Origin: JAHRAW01 sp965262585
Lineage (GTDB): Bacteria; Pseudomonadota; Gammaproteobacteria; Arenicellales; Poriferihabitantaceae
Direction: 5' to 3'
NCBI GenBank assembly: GCA_965262585.1
Contig: OZ253546.1
Coordinates: forward strand, 1,302,001 to 1,366,000
DNA: 64,000 nt
Positions 35,338-45,059 of the stretch are shown piece after piece. Numbering within the stretch: the first letter of the stretch is position 1; each line of letters opens with the position of its first letter. The notes under the pieces are model-generated. The model was given only the letters and a program-made list of their open reading frames with translations. It was not told the origin of the DNA and did not search any database. The translations under genes and the position numbers were made by a program.

Positions 35338-35676
35338 TTTGAATTCAACCTTAGAAGTGCAACAAGGGATTTATGCCGAATAGTCCTGATTCGGTGTTTT
35401 CATGCCAAGGCATTTACGCGACCGGTTGTTAATTTGGTTGACCACCTGTGCCAGTTGCGAGGTTCTGATGATCGCAAAATCATAGTTTTGGAAAAAATAT
35501 TGCCGTATCAGCCTGTTGGTATTCTCATTCATGGGCTGCTTGTGTGCCCCTACTGGCGCCTAACTGCGGGCTCCGGCAGGGGCGCATCGCCATATTGATT
35601 GGCGAAAATCAAGAGGCTACCGCATCCCACCTTTCCGTCATCGGTGAAGTTGCACTTATGAATTGAATTCAACAAA
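35338..35676. mobile_element. Internally deleted IS30-family element with both inverted repeats
   Basis: The left end TTTGAATTCAACC-TTAGAAGTGCAAC (35338-35363) and the right end, whose complement reads TTTGTTGAATTCAATTC-ATAAGTGCAAC (35649-35676), match each other with two gaps and resemble IS30-family termini. Between them is only the last 53 codons of a transposase, so most of the roughly 1-kb element is lost. No clear target duplication. Confidence 0.75.
35371..35532 (-). pseudogene. IS30-family transposase remnant
   Basis: The frame MNENTNRLIRQYFFQNYDF to VNQINNRSRKCLGMKTPNQ and the stop is the C-terminal end of the IS30 DDE transposase, including the catalytic Glu region (NENTN) and the N-x-RPRK-like NNRSRKCLG. 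The upstream catalytic Asp residues and the HTH are gone. A stop (TAG) lies 12 codons upstream of the first ATG. Confidence 0.8.
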
Positions 35677-35702
35677 TATGCGCATGAGGGGGCGATTCGG
35701 GG

Positions 35703-35708
35703 TATAAT
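35703..35708 (+). promoter_or_regulatory. -10 element of rpsU
   Basis: TATAAT in GGGGTATAATTGCGCCG, 41 bp before the rpsU start. It lies just outside the right end of the IS30 remnant, which may therefore border the -35 region. Confidence 0.45.
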
Positions 35709-35749
35709 TGCGCCGATTTTTAACCAGGTTATTGAAGAGGCGATTTAGA

Positions 35750-35965
35750 ATGCCATTTGTACAAGTCCGGCAGAACGAGCCGTTTGACGTCATATTGCGG
35801 CGTTTTCGCCGTGCCTGCGAGCGTGCCGGTGTGTTCACCGAATCCCGCCGTCGCCAGTGCTATGAAAAACCCACCACCATCCGCAAGCGAGACGGCGATG
35901 CCGCGGTTCGCCGGGAAATGAAGCGCGTATCCCGGCAAAAGGCGCGCCGCCAGCGGAAGTACTGA
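35750..35965 (+). CDS. rpsU: 30S ribosomal protein S21
   Basis: 71 residues: MPFVQVRQNEPFDVILRRF and a strongly basic C-terminus (RREMKRVSRQKARRQRKY). S21 helps the 30S subunit find the mRNA start. Usually followed by yqeY and dnaG; here it stands alone, convergent with gpmI. Confidence 0.95.
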   Translation: MPFVQVRQNEPFDVILRRFRRACERAGVFTESRRRQCYEKPTTIRKRDGDAAVRREMKRVSRQKARRQRKY

Positions 35966-36036
35966 AAAACCCAACTGCCCAACTACCAGATACAAATTCC
36001 CCGCCCCGCCGGATTAATCCGGCCCCACCCGCCTCA

Positions 36037-37659
36037 TCACCTAATTCGGATTAACGACTGCCGATAGTCTTTTGGGGCATGGTATCCCAGCAGGTTGAAC
36101 ACCGTTGCGGCGACGTTGGCGAGGCCCGGGTTGTCAACTTCGGCCATTTCGTAAGCGCGGTCGGCACTGGGATCCACAATCGCAAAGGGCACCGGATTCA
36201 AACTGTGGGCGGTGCGCACAATCCGCTGGCCGTCTTTTTCCACGAACATCTCATCGGCATTGCCGTGATCCGCGGTTACCAGCACTACGCCCCGGCATTC
36301 CGACACCACTTCAATCAGGCGGCCAATGCACTGGTCCACCACTTCCATGGCGCGCACGGTGGCTTTGATATTGCCGCTGTGGCCGACCATGTCGCCGTTG
36401 GCGAAGTTGATGCGCCCGAAGCGGTATTCCTCGGAGCGGACTAATTCGATGGTGGCATCGGTTATCTCTTTTGCTTTCATCGCCGGTGCACGGCTGAAGT
36501 CGATGTTGTCCGAGGGAATTTCTATCCAGGTTTCGAGGTCTTCATCGAAGCGCCCCGAGCGGTTGCCGTTCCAGAAATAGGTTACATGTCCGAATTTCTG
36601 GGTTTCGCTGACGGCAAAAGTTTTTACTTTTTCGGCGCATAAAAATTCGACCATAGTGCGGTCGATGACCGGCGGGGCGACCAGATAATGCCGAGGCACA
36701 TTGAGGTCGCCGTCGTATTGCAGCATGCCGCAGAAAAACAATTCCGGCATGTCGCCGCGCTCGAAGGCGTCGAAGGACTCGTCTTCCAGCGCGCGGGAAA
36801 TCTCGATAGCGCGGTCGCCGCGAAAATTGAATAACACCACCGCGTCCCCGTCTCGCATGGCACCGACCGGGTTTCCATCGCCATCCGCAATCACGAACGC
36901 TTCGAGAAACTGATCGTTGACATCGGCGTCGGCTTCATACTGGCGCTGAATTTCTTGCGCGGCGTTGTCGGCGGTGCGGCCAATTCCATGAACATGCGCG
37001 TCGAATCCTTTTTTCACCATCGGCCAGTCGGCCTGATAGCGATCCATGGTGATCGCCATGCGCCCGCCGCCGGAGGCGATTCGGTAGTGAAAGCCGTCGC
37101 CGCGGTTAATGGCCGCCAACTCGGTTTCGAGTCGTTCCAAATAGACCAGGGCGGAACGCGGCGCGACATCCCGGCCGTCGAGCAGGGCGTGGATGCAGAC
37201 CGATTGAATCCCCGAACGGTGGCAGCGTTTGAGTAGCCCGAGCAGGTGGCCGATGTGGGAGTGCACGTTGCCGTCTGACAGCAGGCCGAGGAAATGCACG
37301 GTATGGCCGCCTTTGCCACGGGATTCCACTTCGCCCCAGGCGTCGCCGTCAAAAATCGAGCCGTTGTCGAGGGCCTGCTTGACTAATTTCGCGCCCTGGT
37401 CGAAGACGCGGCCACCGCCCAGAGTGTTGTGTCCCACTTCGCTGTTGCCCATCTCCCGGTCGTCGGTGAGGCCGACGTGGGTGCCGTGGGCGTGCAGTTT
37501 GGTGTGGTAGTCCGAGGCCATGAGTTTGTCCAACACCGGGGTATGTGCCAGCGACACGGCATTGGCCGGCCCCGCCGCCGCCAACCCGACGCCGTCCATG
37601 ACAATCAGCAGCAACGGGCCGGCACGCCCTCGGAAGGTGGTTAGTTTTTTAAGGTGCAT
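36037..37659 (-). CDS. gpmI: 2,3-bisphosphoglycerate-independent phosphoglycerate mutase
   Basis: Interconverts 3- and 2-phosphoglycerate with a Mn-bound phosphoserine. 540 residues, alkaline phosphatase superfamily. Asp22 in LIVMDGVGL, catalytic Ser73 in MGNSEVGH, and metal ligands in HALLDGRDVAPRSA, NFANGDMVGHSG and VTADHGNADEM. The distal C-terminus has HSLNPVPFAIVDP. Typical length slightly above 510. Confidence 0.96.
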   Translation of the reverse strand: MHLKKLTTFRGRAGPLLLIVMDGVGLAAAGPANAVSLAHTPVLDKLMASDYHTKLHAHGTHVGLTDDREMGNSEVGHNTLGGGRVFDQGAKLVKQALDNGSIFDGDAWGEVESRGKGGHTVHFLGLLSDGNVHSHIGHLLGLLKRCHRSGIQSVCIHALLDGRDVAPRSALVYLERLETELAAINRGDGFHYRIASGGGRMAITMDRYQADWPMVKKGFDAHVHGIGRTADNAAQEIQRQYEADADVNDQFLEAFVIADGDGNPVGAMRDGDAVVLFNFRGDRAIEISRALEDESFDAFERGDMPELFFCGMLQYDGDLNVPRHYLVAPPVIDRTMVEFLCAEKVKTFAVSETQKFGHVTYFWNGNRSGRFDEDLETWIEIPSDNIDFSRAPAMKAKEITDATIELVRSEEYRFGRINFANGDMVGHSGNIKATVRAMEVVDQCIGRLIEVVSECRGVVLVTADHGNADEMFVEKDGQRIVRTAHSLNPVPFAIVDPSADRAYEMAEVDNPGLANVAATVFNLLGYHAPKDYRQSLIRIR

Positions 37660-37712
37660 GTTTCAAGGTGCATGTGAGATGAGGAGGCGGTACTACCGAT
37701 GAATTATAACCG

Positions 37713-38300
37713 TTACAGCAACATCCGCAGTTGTTGCAACGCCTGGCCACGATGGCTCAAGCGATTCTTCAGCGCCGGCTCCAGTTGCGCCGAGGTTTGG
37801 CCGAGGGCGTCGATAAAAAACACCGAGTCGTAGCCAAATCCGTTGTCCCCCACCGGCGCATCGGCAATCCGCCCTTCCCATGCACCGACGCTGATGAGCG
37901 GTGACGGGTCGGCGGCATCGCGCATGAACACCAACACGCAGCGAAAGCGCGCGGTTCGGGCGGCGGGGTTCACCGCTTCGAGATTTTTCAGCAGTTTGCG
38001 AATGTTGTCGGCGGCGGACGCATTTTCGCCTGCGTAGCGGGCCGAACGGATGCCGGGCGCGCCTCCCAGCGCGTCTACTTCCAGCCCCGAATCATCGGCG
38101 ATGGCGGCGAGGCCGGTATGCATGCAGGCGTGGCGGGCTTTGAGCAGGGCGTTGTCGATGAAAGTGAGGCCGGACTCGACCACCTCGTCAAAACCAAACT
38201 CCGATTGCGGGACAATTTCCCAGCCACACGGCGCGAGCAGCGCGCCGAGTTCGGTTAGTTTTCCGGGGTTGCCGGTGGCCGCGACTACGCGCTTATTCAA
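37713..38300 (-). CDS. rdgB: dITP/XTP pyrophosphatase
   Basis: Removes non-canonical purine triphosphates by hydrolysis to the monophosphate. 195 residues: VVAATGNPGKLTELGALL at the start, ADDSGLEVDALGGAPGIRSA with the catalytic Asp, and PVGDNGFGYDSVFF. It starts 8 bp inside the end of rph, showing translational coupling of the rph-rdgB pair, a common order. Confidence 0.96.
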   Translation of the reverse strand: MNKRVVAATGNPGKLTELGALLAPCGWEIVPQSEFGFDEVVESGLTFIDNALLKARHACMHTGLAAIADDSGLEVDALGGAPGIRSARYAGENASAADNIRKLLKNLEAVNPAARTARFRCVLVFMRDAADPSPLISVGAWEGRIADAPVGDNGFGYDSVFFIDALGQTSAQLEPALKNRLSHRGQALQQLRMLL

Positions 38301-39039
38301 CGCCGACGCCGGGCGCTTCGCCGATGCCCAATGCCTCCCGCTGGGCGCTTAAAATCTGCTTGATGCCGGCCGTCGCCTGGTCGAGCATTCGCGTCAGGGT
38401 GTCGCGGTCGAAGGGCTTGGCTTCGGCGGTTCCCTGAATTTCAATCAGCCCGCCGTGCTCGTCCATGACCACATTCAGGTCGGTGTCGGCGCGCTTGTCC
38501 TCGGTGTAGTCGAGATCGGTGATGACGCGGTTTCCCAGCACCCCCACGGAAACCGCGGCGATCGCACGCCGCACCGGGGTTGCCTCGATCAACTCCTGAT
38601 GAAGCAGCCAGCCCACCGCATCCACCAACGCCACATAAGCACCGGAAACCGCCGCGGTGCGGGTGCCGCCGTCGGCTTGAATGACATCGCAATCCAGCAC
38701 GATGCTACGCTCGCCAAGCGCGGGCAGATCGAGAGCGGCGCGCAGGGAACGGCCAATCAGCCGCTGGATCTCCAGAGTGCGCCCATCCTGCCGCCCACGG
38801 GCCGCCTCGCGACTGTTGCGGGTAGTAGTGGAGCGCGGCAGCATGCTGTATTCCGCAGTCACCCAGCCGCTTTTTTTATTACGCAAAAACGGCGGAACCC
38901 GCTCCTCGATGCTGGCGTTGCACAACACCCGCGTATCGCCGAGACTAATCAACACCGACCCTTCGGCGTGTTTAGTGTAATGCCGAATAATGGATACCGG
39001 CCGCAGTTCATCATCCTGTCGGCTATTTGTGCGAGACAT
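38293..39039 (-). CDS. rph: Ribonuclease PH
   Basis: Phosphorolytic 3' exonuclease for tRNA and rRNA trimming. 248 residues with RPVSIIRHYTKHAEGSVLI, the arginine-rich GWVTAEYSMLPRSTTTRN, EIQRLIGRSLRAALD and CDVIQADGGTRTAAVSGA. The C-terminus ends with the helix EALGIGE. Divides from the riboswitch region by a 210-bp gap with a repeat. Confidence 0.96.
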   Translation of the reverse strand: MSRTNSRQDDELRPVSIIRHYTKHAEGSVLISLGDTRVLCNASIEERVPPFLRNKKSGWVTAEYSMLPRSTTTRNSREAARGRQDGRTLEIQRLIGRSLRAALDLPALGERSIVLDCDVIQADGGTRTAAVSGAYVALVDAVGWLLHQELIEATPVRRAIAAVSVGVLGNRVITDLDYTEDKRADTDLNVVMDEHGGLIEIQGTAEAKPFDRDTLTRMLDQATAGIKQILSAQREALGIGEAPGVGVE

Positions 39040-39253
39040 GGGTAAATCCGGAAGTGGAGGAGTGTTTGATTATATTGAAAAACCGACCCGCCCCGCAAAT
39101 ACAAATGCGAAAACCGTGCGAACCGGCGAGGGATGGGAATGACGGGATTATGTTTTTCGTAGGGACGGGTGCTTGTCCGGGTTGGCGATGGCATTGACCC
39201 CTTGAAAAAATCGTGGTTAAATCATCTTATTCCCGCGAAGTGTGGGATATGTG

Positions 39254-39466
39254 TTCAGGTGCTCCTTTTGGGGAGTGAAACGGGAAGCCGGTGCGCCGTG
39301 CGGTTGTGAAACCAAGCGCGACAAATCCGGTACTGCCCCCGCAACGGTAAATGAGACGCTGTTTGCACACGCCACTGTATCCGCGGGATATGGGAAGGCG
39401 CAAACATCGGGTTGTGCGGTTGACAAAACGCGCAACGGCTCATGAGTCCGGAGACCGGCCTGAATA
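39254..39466 (+). ncRNA. Cobalamin riboswitch
   Basis: Class-I adenosylcobalamin aptamer features occur in order: CAGGTGCTCC, AAACGGGAA, GGTACTGCCCCCGCAACGGTA, GCCACTG (39371-39377), and the B12 box GAGTCCGGAGACCGGCCTGA (39444-39463). It lies directly upstream of btuB. The hairpin GCAGCC/GGCTGC just after it may be the expression platform that hides the ribosome-binding site. Confidence 0.95.
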
Positions 39467-39532
39467 TTTTCGCAGCCATTAGGGAGGGCTGCTTAAACTC
39501 TTTGGGCGCGGGTGCGCGCTACGGAGTTAACA

Positions 39533-41398
39533 ATGCAAAAATCTGTCGTGTCGACGCCTGTCGGCGTTCTGGTTGTATCCGTTGTTTTGTTGGTCGCATC
39601 GTTTTCCTTTGTTCCTTTTCACGGCGCATTCGCGCAGGATTCGGCGGAAGATGATCGCCTCACTATCCTAATCACCGCTTCGCGTTTTGCCGAGACTGCG
39701 GATCAAACGCTGGTCCCGGTTACGGTGATCACGCGAAAAGAGATCGAAGAAAAACAGGCGAGCACGGTTGAAGAAGTGTTGCGCTCGGTGCCGGGGGTGA
39801 CTTTCGGAAATAGCGGCGGGGTCGGAAAAATAACCTCGTTGTTTCTGCGCGGCACGAATTCCAACCATGTGCTGGTATTGATTGACGGCGTGAAAGTCGG
39901 GGCGGCCGATTCGGGTACCACGCGATTTGAAAACCTGCCCCTCGACCAAATCGAAAGAATTGAAGTAGTGCGCGGGCCGAGGTCAAGTTTATACGGCTCC
40001 GAAGCGATCGGCGGTGTGATTCAGATCTTTACCCGCAAGGGTGACGGGAAATTGCGTCCGCGTTTCTCCGTTAGCACCGGTACCCACGATACCTACAAAG
40101 GCGAATTCGGGGTAAGCGGCGGCACGGAAACCGCTTGGTATAACTTCGGAGTATCCAGCCATTCAACCGATGGCTATAATGCTTGCCGTGGCAATCTATC
40201 CGCAGGCTGTTTTGCAAACGAACCCGATGAAGACGGCTATGAAAACCAGTCGGTTTCGGTGCGCGGCGGAATATCGTTGACCGATTCCTTCGACCTCGAA
40301 GGTAATTTCCTCGGGTCCGACAGCGATACCGAATTTGACGGCGGTTCCGAAAACGAAGAAGAACATATCAGTCGTATTGCCAGCGTCAAAGCGACGCTGC
40401 AGGCGAACGAGCAATGGCAAACTTCGTTATTAGTTGGCCGCTCGAAAGACCGGAGTGATAATACTAGAAATGGTGCGCGTCACCGAATCGCCGAAACCTT
40501 GCGCGATCAAATCAACTGGCAAAACACTATCGTGATGAGTGAAAACCGCAGGATAGTCGCGGGGATTGATTACCTCAACGATCAGACCGATACGGCTAGT
40601 CGTTATACTACTTACGATGAATCTCGTCACAATGTCGGTATATTTGGGTTGTTTCAAACGGAGATAAATGCCAATGACCTGGGGTTCTCGCTACGCAACG
40701 ACGATAACGAGCAATTCGGCGATCACACCACCGGCAGCGTTGGTTGGGGTCGGGATATTGGTAGCGGCAATCGGATAACCGCATCTTACGGCACGGCATT
40801 CAAGGCACCGACGTTTACCGACTTATATGGCTTTGGCGGCAATCTTGACCTTGATCCTGAAACCTCAAAAAGCATCGACTTGGGATTTTTGCATAGCGGC
40901 GACCATGTCAGATGGTCGGTCAATCTCTATCGCACAAAAATTGACAATTTGATTATATACCGCAGTGGCGTAAACGAGAATATCGAAAAAGCAGAGGTAA
41001 CTGGAATCGAATTTTCAGCCGATACAACCTTCGGTGGTTGGGATATAGCCAGTACGTTGACCTGGCAAGACGCGAAAGAAACCAAAGGAAATAACAAAGA
41101 TAAGTCGTTGCTGAGACGCCCGAGAAAAAAACTTGACCTGGATTTCAGTCGCCGATTTGGTAAACATCTTTTCGGGGTGAATGTTTATGCCCAGGGTGCA
41201 AGCAAAGATGTTCCCCCCGATAGTAATGCCGGTTTCGCCACCGTGAACCTGCGCGGTGAAATTCGCATAGAACGAAATTGGTCGCTTGGGTTGAAGATCA
41301 ACAACCTGCTCGCCAAAGAACACGAAACTGTGGCGTTCTACCCTCAAGACGGCATCAATTTTCTAGCAACATTGCGTTACGCGCCCGGCAATCGCTAA
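39533..41398 (+). CDS. btuB: TonB-dependent vitamin B12 receptor
   Basis: Outer membrane receptor, about 621 residues. Signal peptide at residues 1-34, TonB-box region DDRLTILITASRF, plug domain (VPVTVITRKEIEE, GVGKITSLFLRGTNSNHVLVLIDG), and a 22-strand barrel. BtuB identity is supported by the riboswitch and by btuF behind it. GGAG lies 8 bp before the ATG 39533. The barrel ends ATLRYAPGNR instead of a phenylalanine, a small deviation. Confidence 0.92.
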   Translation: MQKSVVSTPVGVLVVSVVLLVASFSFVPFHGAFAQDSAEDDRLTILITASRFAETADQTLVPVTVITRKEIEEKQASTVEEVLRSVPGVTFGNSGGVGKITSLFLRGTNSNHVLVLIDGVKVGAADSGTTRFENLPLDQIERIEVVRGPRSSLYGSEAIGGVIQIFTRKGDGKLRPRFSVSTGTHDTYKGEFGVSGGTETAWYNFGVSSHSTDGYNACRGNLSAGCFANEPDEDGYENQSVSVRGGISLTDSFDLEGNFLGSDSDTEFDGGSENEEEHISRIASVKATLQANEQWQTSLLVGRSKDRSDNTRNGARHRIAETLRDQINWQNTIVMSENRRIVAGIDYLNDQTDTASRYTTYDESRHNVGIFGLFQTEINANDLGFSLRNDDNEQFGDHTTGSVGWGRDIGSGNRITASYGTAFKAPTFTDLYGFGGNLDLDPETSKSIDLGFLHSGDHVRWSVNLYRTKIDNLIIYRSGVNENIEKAEVTGIEFSADTTFGGWDIASTLTWQDAKETKGNNKDKSLLRRPRKKLDLDFSRRFGKHLFGVNVYAQGASKDVPPDSNAGFATVNLRGEIRIERNWSLGLKINNLLAKEHETVAFYPQDGINFLATLRYAPGNR

Positions 41399-41401
41399 CC
41401 G

Positions 41402-42322
41402 ATGACGCGCCTGCTGCAATCGATGCGCGTGGCGGGGTTCGTTTTGGCGCTGGCCGTGCAATTCGCCGTGCCGCAATTCGCCGCCGCACAAATCACCGTT
41501 ACCGATGATTTCAATCGGGTGATTACCTTAGATGCACCGGCGATGCGTATCGTCAGCCTCGGGCCGCACATCACTGAGAACTTGTTTTCCGCCGGTGCCG
41601 GCGACCGGGTGGTCGGGGTGGTGGAATACAGCGATTATCCACCGCAGGCGCGCGACATCGAATCGGTCGGTCGCGGTTATGCGCAGATCAATCTCGAGGC
41701 GGTAATCGCGCTTGCGCCCGACCTTGTGGTGGCGTGGAAAACCTCGGGCAATGCGGGGGCGATAGAAAAAATCGTGGAATTTGGCTTCCCGGTGTATTAC
41801 TCCGAACCGCACGGATTGGAAGGCATCATCGAAAACATCGAAGAATTGGCGTTGTTAGCCGGTTCGAGGGAACGCATCCGTCCGCCGCTGTCGGAGTTGC
41901 GCGAGGAGTTGGCGCGGGTGCGCGCGCGCTTCGGTGCGAAATCAACGCAAACGGTTTTTTATCAGATTTGGCGCAGCCCGCTGATCACCTTGAACGGCGA
42001 TCACTATCTCAGCCGCGTGCTCGAATTATGCGGCGCGCGCAATGTATTCGCCGACCTTTCCATCATCGCACCACGGGTCAGCGTCGAATCGGTGCTGCAA
42101 GCCAACCCGGACATCATCATAGTCGGGCGCGGCGATGGATGGAAGACGGACACGGCGATGTGGAAAAAATGGAAGTCGTTGGCCGCAACCCGGCACGATG
42201 GTTTTTTATCAGTCGAGGGCAGCGTTATGCACCGCCACACCGCGCGCATGCTCATGGGCATTCGCGGCGTGTGCGAGAAAATCGACCGGGTGCGACAAGC
42301 CCGACTCGTGCGCGCGGATTAA
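41402..42322 (+). CDS. btuF: Cobalamin-binding periplasmic protein, BtuF-like
   Basis: 306 residues with a signal peptide (residues 1-27) and the class III binding-protein fold: RIVSLGPHITENLFSAGAGDRVVGV, YSDYPPQA, LAPDLVVAWK, and IAPRVSVESVLQANPDIIIV. Delivers cobalamin to an ABC transporter. Starts 3 bp after btuB. No btuC or btuD follows; the next gene is convergent, the two stops overlapping in TTAA. Confidence 0.88.
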   Translation: MTRLLQSMRVAGFVLALAVQFAVPQFAAAQITVTDDFNRVITLDAPAMRIVSLGPHITENLFSAGAGDRVVGVVEYSDYPPQARDIESVGRGYAQINLEAVIALAPDLVVAWKTSGNAGAIEKIVEFGFPVYYSEPHGLEGIIENIEELALLAGSRERIRPPLSELREELARVRARFGAKSTQTVFYQIWRSPLITLNGDHYLSRVLELCGARNVFADLSIIAPRVSVESVLQANPDIIIVGRGDGWKTDTAMWKKWKSLAATRHDGFLSVEGSVMHRHTARMLMGIRGVCEKIDRVRQARLVRAD

Positions 42323-44208
42323 CCCTTGCCGCGCCACGGAATGGAGCGGCGAATCACCCCGCGCATCACCAGATCGAACAGCAGGCCGAGCAGGCCCAAT
42401 AGTAAAATGGTCATCCAGATGATCTCGTAGTCGGATTGCTTGCGCGCAACATTCTCGACGAAGCCGATGCCGGTGGTGCCGGCGAGCATTTCGGCGGCCA
42501 CCAGCGTACCCCAGCAGACGCCGATGGCGATGCGGATGCCGGTCAGAATTTCCGGCAGGGAATTTGGCAGAATGACCTTCCAGATGATTTGTTTTTTACT
42601 CGCGCCGAGGGAATGCGCGGCGTGGATTTTTGATAATTGCGTGCCGGTGGCGCCGGTGCGCGCCGAGATAACCATGATGGCGAACGCCACCATGAACAGC
42701 AGAAAGATTTTGCCATCGTCCTGAATGCCGAAAATGGTGAGCACCAACGGCGCCCAGGCGAGCGGTGGAATCGGGCGATACAGTTCGATGAGCGGGTCGA
42801 AATATCCTTTGGCAAACCGCGACAGTCCCATGAATAATCCAAGCGGCACGCCGAGGACAATGCCGAGGAACAACCCGCAGAGCACGCGCAGGATCGAATC
42901 CCAGATATGCCCGGTGGGGATGGGTAGCGACGGCGAGTTGTAATCGCCGGTGACAAAGTTGTGCACCTTGCCCTTGAAGTTGCCGGAGATCATCCCGGCT
43001 TCGTCATGGCGGGGGTATTCACCGGGAATCAACGCGGATATCCAATCCGGCACCAGAAAACCGATCATTTCCGAGACCGGTTTCATTTTATACCACAGCA
43101 GCGGAATGCCCTTGTAGCCCACTTCGGGATTCGCCATGCGCACAAAAGTCCGCAGCGTATCCGAAGGTTTCGGCAGCCAACGCCCGGAACCCTGCTCGGA
43201 ACAGGCGCTGTTTCCGGCGCGGATTTCGCCGCCGGGCATGGCCAGCGCATTGATGTAGCGAAGGCCGCCCTGCAGGCGAGTTTGTTCATCGTTCAGCGCA
43301 ATCAACGCTTCCTCGACGACCTGCGTCATGGCCGGCGGGAAAATCCTGCCGTCGTCGATGCGCTTGAAAATTTTATCAATTTGTTTAAGCAATTCCTTGC
43401 GTTGCGCAGCCGCTTCGCCGTCGCCGCTTTGGTCGATGGGAAAGTTTTTATATCGCGCCTTGAGTGCTTCGAGCCGGGCGCTGATTGCCGGGCCGTTGTT
43501 GCGAATGGCGGTGTAATCGCGGGCAATTTCATCCGCCACCAAACTGGCGGCGTCGAAGATTCGGCCACGCGCGGTTTGCGGCAAGGGCGGCAGTTCGACG
43601 CTGGTATCCCCCCAAGTGGGTTGCGCCAGTGCTTTGGCGTGTTCGGCCTCGTCCAGCGGCCCCGGATAGCCTGCGACATCCATTTCCTCGCGCAGTCGGT
43701 GAATGCGCGCGGCGATGTCGCCGAATCGTACCGCCAGTGCGGGATCGGTGGCTTCGGGGCTTGCATGCGCCGCCAGTGCTTCGCGCATTTGCGTGATGAT
43801 GGCGTACAACTCCACGCGCTCGGCGTCGTTGAAATCAATGCGCGCCACCTGCTTCTCCAGCAACTCGATCTGCGCGTAGTCCCGCTGCAACAACCGGGTG
43901 CCGGTCAACAGCCGGCCGTCGAGGGGGAAGGACGAGCGGAGCGGATGCACCGCACGGTTGAGTTTGGCCACCTGACACAGTTCATTGCCCGCCAGTGGAA
44001 AATACGATCGCGCCGCATCCCAGGAAAAATAAAACCAGACAATCAGGATGGTGGATACGCCGGCGATGATCCAATGCCATCCGCCGAGTGCGCGGCTCGG
44101 GTTGCCGAACACGGCGTCGGTTTTTTCGGTGCGGATGAGATGACGCCCGTAGAACACCGCCCCGGTCAGCAGGACAATCAGCGTGATGAAGATAAATCCG
44201 ACTACCAT
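42319..44208 (-). CDS. ABC transporter permease with long N-terminal domain (TauC/SsuC type)
   Basis: Residues about 385-629 are a BPD_transp_1 permease: ILRVLCGLFLGIVLGVPLG, the EAA-like loop HSLGASKKQIIWKVILP-S and a final helix pair. The N-terminal 370 residues are extra: two helices (residues 4-22 and 46-64) and a large, charged, coiled-coil-like part predicted to lie in the periplasm (ARIDFNDAERVELYAII, ALKARYKNFPIDQ). Usual TauC/SsuC proteins have about 260 residues. Substrate expected to be taurine, sulfonate or a similar compound. Confidence 0.85.
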   Translation of the reverse strand: MVVGFIFITLIVLLTGAVFYGRHLIRTEKTDAVFGNPSRALGGWHWIIAGVSTILIVWFYFSWDAARSYFPLAGNELCQVAKLNRAVHPLRSSFPLDGRLLTGTRLLQRDYAQIELLEKQVARIDFNDAERVELYAIITQMREALAAHASPEATDPALAVRFGDIAARIHRLREEMDVAGYPGPLDEAEHAKALAQPTWGDTSVELPPLPQTARGRIFDAASLVADEIARDYTAIRNNGPAISARLEALKARYKNFPIDQSGDGEAAAQRKELLKQIDKIFKRIDDGRIFPPAMTQVVEEALIALNDEQTRLQGGLRYINALAMPGGEIRAGNSACSEQGSGRWLPKPSDTLRTFVRMANPEVGYKGIPLLWYKMKPVSEMIGFLVPDWISALIPGEYPRHDEAGMISGNFKGKVHNFVTGDYNSPSLPIPTGHIWDSILRVLCGLFLGIVLGVPLGLFMGLSRFAKGYFDPLIELYRPIPPLAWAPLVLTIFGIQDDGKIFLLFMVAFAIMVISARTGATGTQLSKIHAAHSLGASKKQIIWKVILPNSLPEILTGIRIAIGVCWGTLVAAEMLAGTTGIGFVENVARKQSDYEIIWMTILLLGLLGLLFDLVMRGVIRRSIPWRGKG

Positions 44209-44229
44209 TTGCCTACCCCGTGAACGGCT

Positions 44230-45033
44230 TCAGGCCAACTCAGCCTTGCCCATGATTTCTTCTTCCATGTCCCAGATCATGGCGAGAATTTCTTCACGGG
44301 TATCCACAAACTCTTTGCTGTTTTTAATCTCGCGGGTGTCTTCGCTAAGCCCGCGCTCGGCAAACGGCAGTTGGTATTCCTTGTGCAACCGCCCGGGGCG
44401 CGGCGCCATGACAAACAGCCGCTCTCCCAGCAGCAGGGCTTCTTCCACCGAGTGCGTGATGATCATGATGGTCTTGCCGGTCTCTTTCCAGATTTTCAGC
44501 ACCAGCGTCTGCATTTTTTCGCGGGTCAGGGCGTCCAATGCGCCGAGTGGTTCGTCCATGAGAATCAGTTCGGGGTCGTTGATTAAGCAGCGCGCCAGGG
44601 CGACTCGCTGTTGCATGCCGCCGGACAGTTGGTAGGTGGGGGTGCCGCCGAATCCCTGCAGGCCGACGATGTCCAGCCATTCCTCGACCTTGGCGGCGGT
44701 TTCCGCCTTGTCCGCATCCTTCATGCGCAAGCCGAAGTCGACGTTCTCGGCTACGGTCAGCCATTCAAACAACGCGCCTTGTTGAAACACCATGCCTCGG
44801 TCCACGCCCGGCCCGTCAATTTCATGGTCGTTGAGCAACAGATTTCCGCTGCTGGGACGCAGGAAACCGGCGATGATATTTAGCAGGGTAGTTTTTCCGC
44901 AGCCCGAAGGCCCGAGCACCGACAGAATCCCGCTTTGCTTGAGGGTGAAACTGACATCTTTAAGGGCGTGAACGGCTTCACCGTCCCCCATGTCGAATTT
45001 CATGTTGACGTTGTCGGCGATCAGGTCACCCAT
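44230..45033 (-). CDS. ABC transporter ATP-binding protein, taurine/sulfonate type
   Basis: 267 residues. Walker A GPSGCGKTTLLN (about 41-52), signature LSGGMQQRVALARCL, Walker B LILMDEPLGALD and H-loop ITHSVEEAL. It follows the binding-protein gene in the same direction across an 83-bp gap containing a hairpin. Family: TauB/SsuB. Confidence 0.92.
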   Translation of the reverse strand: MGDLIADNVNMKFDMGDGEAVHALKDVSFTLKQSGILSVLGPSGCGKTTLLNIIAGFLRPSSGNLLLNDHEIDGPGVDRGMVFQQGALFEWLTVAENVDFGLRMKDADKAETAAKVEEWLDIVGLQGFGGTPTYQLSGGMQQRVALARCLINDPELILMDEPLGALDALTREKMQTLVLKIWKETGKTIMIITHSVEEALLLGERLFVMAPRPGRLHKEYQLPFAERGLSEDTREIKNSKEFVDTREEILAMIWDMEEEIMGKAELA

Positions 45034-45059
45034 GGCTTGTTCCGATCATGGATTATTCC

